A stretch of DNA of 64,000 nt from Congeria kusceri. Its lineage: Eukaryota > Mollusca > Bivalvia > Myida > Dreissenidae. The stretch lies in assembly GCA_027627225.1 (NCBI GenBank), contig CM051034.1, positions 15,305,480 through 15,369,479 on the forward strand, in the 5' to 3' direction. This document shows positions 62,001 through 64,000 of the stretch, one piece after another. The translations under genes were made by a program, and so were the position numbers. Positions within the stretch are counted from its first letter, which is position 1, and each line of letters begins with the position of its first letter. The notes below the pieces were generated by a model. The model made no database searches. It was given only the letters and a program-made list of their open reading frames with translations, and was not told the DNA's origin.

Positions 62001-64000
62001 TGATTTGGAGCTCTATGTGTACCGCCGGAATATAAAGAAACCTGAAACAGAAGAAAAAAACACTGTATTCATTGAAATTAAAGCCCCTTTATGTTAAATA
62101 GTGGTATATATAAGGCCAACAAAAACTAGTTGTGTTCCTGGTGGAAGAGCCAAAACACAAGGTCGGTTGGTAGGCTACTTCTTTCTTTTTCTTTTTTTAA
62201 ATTAATGATGTGAGTAAAAAGCTGGTGATACTTTACATATTAAAGTTATTATGTCAATAATGCCAAAAGCATAAACTAATGGGTGATTATTTTTTATTGT
62301 TTGCAAATGGACAGACACATTTTGCAAGTGAAAAAAAACATTACAGTCATGGGGTAAAAAAGTAGGGTCGGTTGGGCCACCAGAAAAATTAACTATTTTT
62401 AAGGCCTAAAAGTAACATTTGCTTGCTGTGAACTAAGAAAAAATGCATGCTTAAATTATGGAACAAATTCTATCAAGCCTGAGATCTTCAACACATGACT
62501 AAAACATGGACAGTGACAATTAGAAATATTCCTAGACTAACAATAATGGCATGAACCAAAATAAATTATGTAATTTACATCATAATTTGTTTCTAGTATT
62601 TGAAATTAATTTCTATCTGTTACTGTATTTAATTTTACATGCACACTAAGAAACAATGAAACTTACCAATCGGCTTGCAAACTCTGCTGGACTAAAGCGA
62701 ACAATGAAACTTACCAATCGGCTTGCAAACTCTGCTGGACTAAAGCGAACAATGAAACTTACCAATCGGCTTGCAAACTCTGCTGGACTAAAGCGAACAA
62801 TGAAACTTACCAATCGGCTTGCAAACTCTGCTGGACTAAAGCGAACAATGAAACTTACCAATCGGCTTGCAAACTCTGCTGGACTAAAGCGAACAATGAA
62901 ACTTACCAATCGGCTTGCAAACTCTGCTGGACTAAAGCGAACAATGAAACTTACCAATCGGCTTGCAAACTCTGCTGGACTAAAGCGAACAATGAAACTT
63001 ACCAATCGGCTTGCAAACTCTGCTGGACTAAAGCGAACAATGAAACTTACCAATCGGCTTGCAAACTCTGCTGGACTAAAGCGAACAATGAAACTTACCA
63101 ATCGGCTTGCAAACTCTGCTGGACTACAAGCGAACAATGAAACATACCAATCAGCTTGCAAACTCTGCTGGACTAAAGCGAACAATGAAACTTACCAATC
63201 GGCTTGCAAACTCTGCTGGACTAAAGCGAACAATGAAACTTACCAATCGGCTTGCAAACTCTGCTGGACTAAAGCGAACAATGAAACTTACCAATCGGCT
63301 TGCAAACTCTGCTGGACTAAAGCGAACAAATTCTGTAGAAAGCGCCTGGGCCTTGAGGCGCGCCATGTTGGCGATCAACGACACCGAGTGACTGTCGAGA
63401 ACAGCCTCTCTGGGCCGCTGCACTGTCAAAAAAAACAAACAAACAACAATAACCAGACATGAGAAAATATAAGGAGTCTTATACCTGAATAACAAACATT
63501 GTAACTAAATTTACAAAGTATAAGTAGTTGAAATATCACTGAGCTTTGAGTAGTTTACATTGGACATTTACAGTGAATTTAAACAAAACTACTTATGAAC
63601 TACTTTTCTTGTGATTATGAATATAATCTTAAATTTTCATTGCAGGTTTAAATGTTTTGATCCATTACATCTTCATAATTAATTATTAGGCTTAGCACAA
63701 AATCATAATAAAGAAGCATACAAGCTTCACTGTAACATTTTTATTTGCACTCTCCAACAGTTATAATAAACACGGAATACCTTGTTTGAATTCTTCATCG
63801 ATTTCATTAAGTTTCTCATCCAGCTCCTCTGACTCAGGATTTATCAGTTCTTCTTTTCTATCTGATGTAAAACCAAACTTCTATAAACAAGCACATCTAA
63901 AAAACAAGACCTTTTTCTGTATGTTAATTATCAGAGGCCTCTTACTGTTTTGGGGGATACCACCTGCAGTCCTCAGAGGGGGGACTTTTTGTGTCATTTT
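49915..64000 (-). CDS. NSMCE4A: NSMCE4A (Nse4), SMC5/6 kleisin subunit; 5' end off window
   Basis: Nse4 is the kleisin of the SMC5/6 genome-stability complex. With Nse1 and Nse3 it bridges the Smc6 neck and Smc5 head in the nucleus. Nine exons (63781-63861, 63292-63422, 61908-62041, 61043-61145, 55136-55232, 53227-53312, 52045-52096, 50878-50978, 49915-50001) join with matching phases into 289 codons plus a stop. Diagnostic family wording: [66 protein letters not shown] and SFLVR|DG. Vertebrate NSMCE4A is about 380 residues, so roughly a quarter is missing past the right edge. A further exon may be 63946-64000. Introns carry MITEs, long tandem blocks and two minisatellites grown from exon ends. 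The frame is otherwise intact, so the gene looks functional. Confidence 0.93.
50002..50877. other. NSMCE4A intron holding MITE A copy 3
   Basis: The intron between the last two coding exons. About 260 of its 876 bases are the family A element. The rest has no recognised feature. Confidence 0.8.
50223..50481. mobile_element. Fold-back MITE family A, copy 3
   Basis: GAGGCGCGTCGTGGGAAAAC / GGTTTTCCAATGACGCACCTC ends with the same internal blocks as the other family A copies. It is in inverse orientation with respect to the central TTGAAACAG. Confidence 0.9.
50878..50978 (-). CDS. NSMCE4A: NSMCE4A exon (PADSGKR...SLTPGDWK)
   Basis: Acceptor TGTGTTCTAG, donor AAG|GTACGT. 2 bases + 33 codons. The end [12 protein letters not shown] corresponds to the family's conserved xxxLxxxDW motif. 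Confidence 0.92.
52045..52096 (-). CDS. NSMCE4A: NSMCE4A exon ([17 protein letters not shown])
   Basis: Acceptor TTCATGCTTGCAG, donor ATTC|GTAAGT. 17 codons + 1 base. It continues the winged helix directly after SFLVR. Confidence 0.93.
52097..52702. other. NSMCE4A intron segment 3' of the 42-bp array
   Basis: AT-rich; no feature apart from a small GCCAATTGGC palindrome near 52466. A fragment of the CAGAGGGGCAGC repeat seen at 61.57 kb occurs downstream, in the next intron, at about 51642-51700. Confidence 0.5.
52703..53254 (-). repeat. 42-bp minisatellite (13 copies) made of an exon end plus 5' splice site
   Basis: In transcript direction each unit is TTCTACGTGTCCTTCCTTGT + ACGG (last 24 coding bases of the NSMCE4A exon), then GTATGTACAGGCTACATA (intron start with donor). 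The copy nearest the exon body is the real exon end. Units are a multiple of 3. If read through, each adds [14 protein letters not shown]. Copies 2 and 3 stay in frame, but copy 4 has a 4-bp deletion (about 53113) that shifts the frame. Variants: GAAGAT for GAATAT, and CCTATACA for CCTGTACA. The frames open over the array on both strands are by-products. Confidence 0.95.
53227..53312 (-). CDS. NSMCE4A: NSMCE4A exon ([21 protein letters not shown])
   Basis: Acceptor TGTTTTCCAG, 2 bases + 28 codons. It ends CTTGTACGG|GTATGTAC in phase 0 at the first of 13 tandem donor copies. This is the most conserved part of the Nse4 C-terminal winged-helix domain, which binds the Smc5 head. Confidence 0.95.
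53313..55135. other. NSMCE4A intron with TATAATACGC-type repeat ends and a MITE
   Basis: TATAATACGCACCCCC occurs at about 53547 and TATAATACGCACCCCCTA at about 54329. A mirrored CGAGCGTATTATA lies at about 54373. These are probably pieces of a dispersed element about 0.8 kb long. The short frames between them (53578-54047) show no known domain. The fold-back at 54831-54959 is listed separately. Confidence 0.5.
54831..54959. mobile_element. 129-bp fold-back MITE
   Basis: AAATATCATATGGCAGCGTT at the left mirrors AACGCTGCC-type sequence at the right (CGCTGCCGTATGATATTT, one mismatch). Inside, GTGACATT/AATGTCAC and CCTCGG motifs are also inverted. Confidence 0.85.
55136..55232 (-). CDS. NSMCE4A: NSMCE4A exon (LRNFTDGEQ...[11 protein letters not shown])
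   Basis: Acceptor CATGTTGGCAG, donor CGAA|GTATGT. 32 codons + 1 base. [14 protein letters not shown] is the conserved ATTxEV helix before the C-terminal domain. Confidence 0.9.
55261..55670. mobile_element. MITE A copy 4, interrupted by MITE B
   Basis: A family A left half (TGAGGTGTGTTGTGGGAAAA to CTAATCCAGGA, 55261-55351) is broken by the family B element. Family A sequence resumes as CCAGGATGACACTTTCCCCC (about 55641-55660) and ends soon after. The CCAGGA on both sides may be the target duplication. Confidence 0.8.
55352..55591. mobile_element. MITE family B, copy 2 (nested), with duplicated right end
   Basis: CCCAGTTGCTCAAAACTTTA / TAAAGTTTTGAGCAACTGGG ends. Its last ~45 bases plus CCCAGGATGACAC are repeated once more at 55602-55650, a local tandem duplication of the right junction. 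Confidence 0.9.
56040..58850. repeat. Large repeat block 1 in NSMCE4A intron (start GAGGGCCATGATGGCCCAAAG)
   Basis: Begins with GAGGGCCATGATGGCCC and GTGCTCACCTGAGAACTG and ends with GAGGTCCCCTATACCAATAG. Inside are five 166-bp units (56929-57740, next entry) and about six looser ~165-bp units with GTGCAAGATTGGTGAAGATT, AAGTCTCTATCCTGAATAAT and GGGCAATAACTC motifs (57780-58790). Block 2 at 58984-60556 repeats the start, the looser units and the end. Chance frames within it are not genes. Confidence 0.85.
56929..57740. repeat. 166-bp tandem repeat, five copies
   Basis: GCATAACTCTGTCAAAATA starts copies at 56929, 57094, 57260, 57426 and 57592. Each unit holds the inverted pair CATAACTCTGT...ACAGAGTTATG and GTTGATGACAAAGGT. 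Confidence 0.92.
58984..60556. repeat. Large repeat block 2 in NSMCE4A intron
   Basis: Starts GAGTGCCATGATGGACCAAAG, parallel to block 1, and ends GAGAGGTCCTTTATACCAATAG. It contains about six ~165-bp units but lacks the five GCATAACTCTGTC units of block 1. Same orientation as block 1, about 2.94 kb apart. Confidence 0.85.
60825..60957. repeat. 44-bp tandem repeat, three copies
   Basis: AGAGCACTGCAATTATGCAC followed by GATATGCCAAATTAACCTAT, repeated at 60825, 60869 and 60913. It ends about 85 bases from the 3' boundary of the NSMCE4A exon at 61043. Confidence 0.9.
61043..61145 (-). CDS. NSMCE4A: NSMCE4A exon ([11 protein letters not shown]...ETVPNQ)
   Basis: Acceptor CTCACTATTAG|GTTAGGG, donor CAG|GTGGC. 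One base + 34 codons. A second AG seven bases downstream (GGTTAG) would break the MLGSF frame, so the first is preferred. Arg/Gln-rich central linker. Confidence 0.9.
61908..62041 (-). CDS. NSMCE4A: NSMCE4A exon (VSLYSGG...RTPPLNL)
   Basis: Acceptor TTCTGTTTCAG, donor AT|GTAAGTG. 44 codons plus 2 bases. Contains [16 protein letters not shown], the conserved Trp/Gly/Phe-x-Arg-x-Pro stretch of Nse4. Confidence 0.92.
62652..63328 (-). repeat. 48-bp minisatellite (14 copies) made of an exon end plus 5' splice site
   Basis: In transcript direction each unit is the last ~35 coding bases of the NSMCE4A exon (ending GCAAGCCGATTG) plus GTAAGTTTCATTG, the donor and start of the intron. Units are a multiple of 3. 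Read-through adds [16 protein letters not shown] per copy. Copies 2 and 3 keep the frame. Copy 4 carries CAATCAGC, giving an in-frame TGA (63153-63151), a GTATG donor variant, and a 1-bp insertion at its far end (about 63127). The other copies look identical. The 268-codon plus-strand frame over the array is a by-product. Confidence 0.95.
63292..63422 (-). CDS. NSMCE4A: NSMCE4A exon ([10 protein letters not shown]...FASRL)
   Basis: Acceptor TTTTGACAG, 2 + 43 codons. The exon ends GCCGATTG|GTAAGTTTC in phase 0, read here at the first of 14 tandem donor copies. It contains the highly conserved PREAVLD motif. Ending at this first donor gives a normal-length junction with VSLYSGG in the next exon. 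Confidence 0.92.
63781..63861 (-). CDS. NSMCE4A: NSMCE4A exon ([10 protein letters not shown]...DEEFKQ)
   Basis: Acceptor TTTACATCAG, donor CAAG|GTATTC. It has 2 + 78 + 1 bases. This is the N-terminal helical region that in Nse4 contacts Nse3 and the Smc6 neck. An alternative acceptor (TTTATAG) would extend it by four codons. Confidence 0.85.
63946..64000 (-). CDS. NSMCE4A: Possible further 5' NSMCE4A exon (partial)
   Basis: A donor AACA|GTAAGAG at 63945 leaves one base, exactly what the next exon (63861) needs to make Asn before RKEELIN, matching the QNRE-type wording of the family. The frame stays open to the window edge. A TGCAG acceptor-like site inside could shorten it to 18 bases. Upstream residues do not clearly match Nse4. 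Confidence 0.4.

Noticed and set aside
52703..63328. CRISPR-like arrays
   Set aside because: Units are contiguous without unique spacers, and the DNA is animal.
62656..63462. 268-codon plus-strand frame of repeated [16 protein letters not shown] units
   Set aside because: It is the reverse of the NSMCE4A exon-end minisatellite. A 48-bp unit without stops is open in several frames by construction.

Overview
This is AT-rich, intron-rich, repeat-dense animal DNA. The organism is most likely a bivalve mollusc, probably a dreissenid mussel. That inference rests on familiar bivalve-type dispersed repeats (GGCGTGTCGTGGGAAA fold-back elements, 'CAATAACTCTGGTGTTTCTGG' tandem units, 'ACTGGCATAAGTATGTGCAC' SINEs). 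Coding sequence is a small minority and sits in short exons, so most long open frames here are chance or repeat-derived.

The clearest gene is NSMCE4A (Nse4, the kleisin of the SMC5/6 complex), on the minus strand at about 49.9-64 kb. Nine exons (63861 down to 49915) join with consistent splice phases at all eight junctions into 289 codons plus a stop. The gene's 5' end lies beyond the right edge. Two of its exons end in minisatellites (42 bp x13 at 52.7-53.25 kb; 48 bp x14 at 62.65-63.33 kb). In each, the repeated unit is the exon's own 3' end plus its 5' splice site and first intron bases, and each unit is a multiple of three. This tandem multiplication of donor sites is the most unusual structure in the window.

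The second notable gene is on the plus strand at about 39.4-42.2 kb. A signal/anchor exon can be spliced in phase to an exon encoding a Tae4-type (bacterial type VI secretion amidase) domain. It is a candidate 'domesticated amidase effector' (dae4) acquired from bacteria. The residue expected to be the catalytic cysteine reads as serine.

Other coding pieces are lone candidates: signal-peptide first exons at 2136-2213 (minus) and 33527-33637 (plus), a small minus-strand transcript at 10.64-11.84 kb, short exons near 46 kb (minus), and an unidentified C-terminal exon at 43257-43532 (plus).

Layout: 0-9.8 kb nearly empty; 9.8-18.8 kb microsatellites, a SINE, MITEs and two minisatellites; 23.3-26.2 kb a decayed 5'-truncated L1/Tx1-like LINE; 26-39 kb mostly empty; 39-43.5 kb the dae4-like region; 44-49.4 kb fold-back elements and a SINE; 49.9-64 kb NSMCE4A, its introns filled with MITEs (one nested in another) and two long ~166-bp-periodic tandem blocks.
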